Under the pieces are notes generated by a model that made no database searches, was not told the DNA's origin, and was given only the letters and a program-made list of their open reading frames with translations. A stretch of 64,000 nt of DNA from Paenibacillus sp. JJ-100 (GTDB lineage: Bacteria; Bacillota; Bacilli; Paenibacillales; Paenibacillaceae). A program made the translations under genes and the position numbers. The stretch spans positions 248,001 to 312,000 of the forward strand of contig NZ_CAOJCM010000001.1 of NCBI RefSeq assembly GCF_948329825.1, read 5' to 3'. Within the stretch, counting starts at the first letter, position 1. Every line of letters begins with the position of its first letter. Of this stretch, positions 63,959 through 64,000 are shown piece by piece.

Positions 63959-64000
63959 ATGCCCATGTTATTAGAGGAGAGACCTGAGAGCCAGGTTAAT
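63959..64000 (+). CDS. start of a further gene, truncated by the window edge
   Basis: ATG 63959 (MPMLLEERPESQVN) is open to the window end, with AAAGGAG about 11 bases upstream. Only 14 codons are present, so no family can be named. A PHO-box-like repeat upstream would fit a phosphate-regulon gene, but this is a guess. Confidence 0.5.
   Translation, partial: MPMLLEERPESQVN

Overview
The window reads as a chromosomal segment of a spore-forming, low-to-mid G+C Firmicute, most likely a Paenibacillus. The evidence is the set of Bacillales core blocks (sufCDSUB, accDA-pyk, citZ-icd-mdh, phoR/phoP, ytoI/ytpI/ytrI/ytrH next to dnaE), several sporulation genes (pdaA, cotJABC, YheC/YheD family, YjcZ-type peptide, ytrH, ytvI), and strong AGGAGG-type ribosome binding sites throughout. 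No rRNA, tRNA, CRISPR array, insertion sequence or prophage block was seen. The genus is an inference from gene content and order; no database was searched.

Layout. 1-9.1 kb: a truncated cysC, pdaA, degV, small conserved genes, yunC, the methionine-salvage pair mtnK-mtnA, dps and a DUF1802 gene. 9.2-14.8 kb: the sufCDSUB Fe-S assembly operon, headed by a sigma-A promoter embedded in a 29-bp perfect dyad with a PerR/Fur-type core. 14.8-24.8 kb: an M23 peptidase, a YjcZ-type peptide, two HD-GYP proteins, a fused MoaD-MoaE protein, yunD, yfkAB, a CNNM/CBS membrane protein and cotJABC. 24.9-28.6 kb: a minus-strand four-gene operon (ThDP enzyme, CMD-family protein, STAS-like protein, KASIII-like protein with an altered catalytic triad). 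This is the best candidate in the window for an undescribed pathway. 28.9-32.2 kb: an oxidoreductase, an AT-rich pair encoding secreted and membrane proteins of unknown function, and a HAD phosphatase. 32.4-38.8 kb: five tandem YheC/YheD-family ATP-grasp genes, divergent from yheA.

39-47 kb: ytoI, ytpI, ytrI, ytrH (with a near-consensus sigma-E promoter) and dnaE, whose product carries two low-complexity insertions. 47.2-54.4 kb: pgpA, a small gene, accD-accA (preceded by a possible Cys-rich leader peptide), pyk, a thioesterase, fxsA and ytvI. 54.4-58.4 kb: citZ-icd-mdh, with cre-like sites flanking a promoter. 58.5-64 kb: a small membrane protein, an SDR, a cupin, phoR, phoP (with a PHO-box-like repeat before phoP) and the first codons of another gene.

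How they work together: most of the window is housekeeping. It covers Fe-S assembly, malonyl-CoA supply, lower glycolysis into the oxidative TCA branch, phosphate sensing, replication, and sporulation coat and cortex functions. Accessory content is limited to the ThDP/KASIII operon, the AT-rich pair and the expanded ATP-grasp array.
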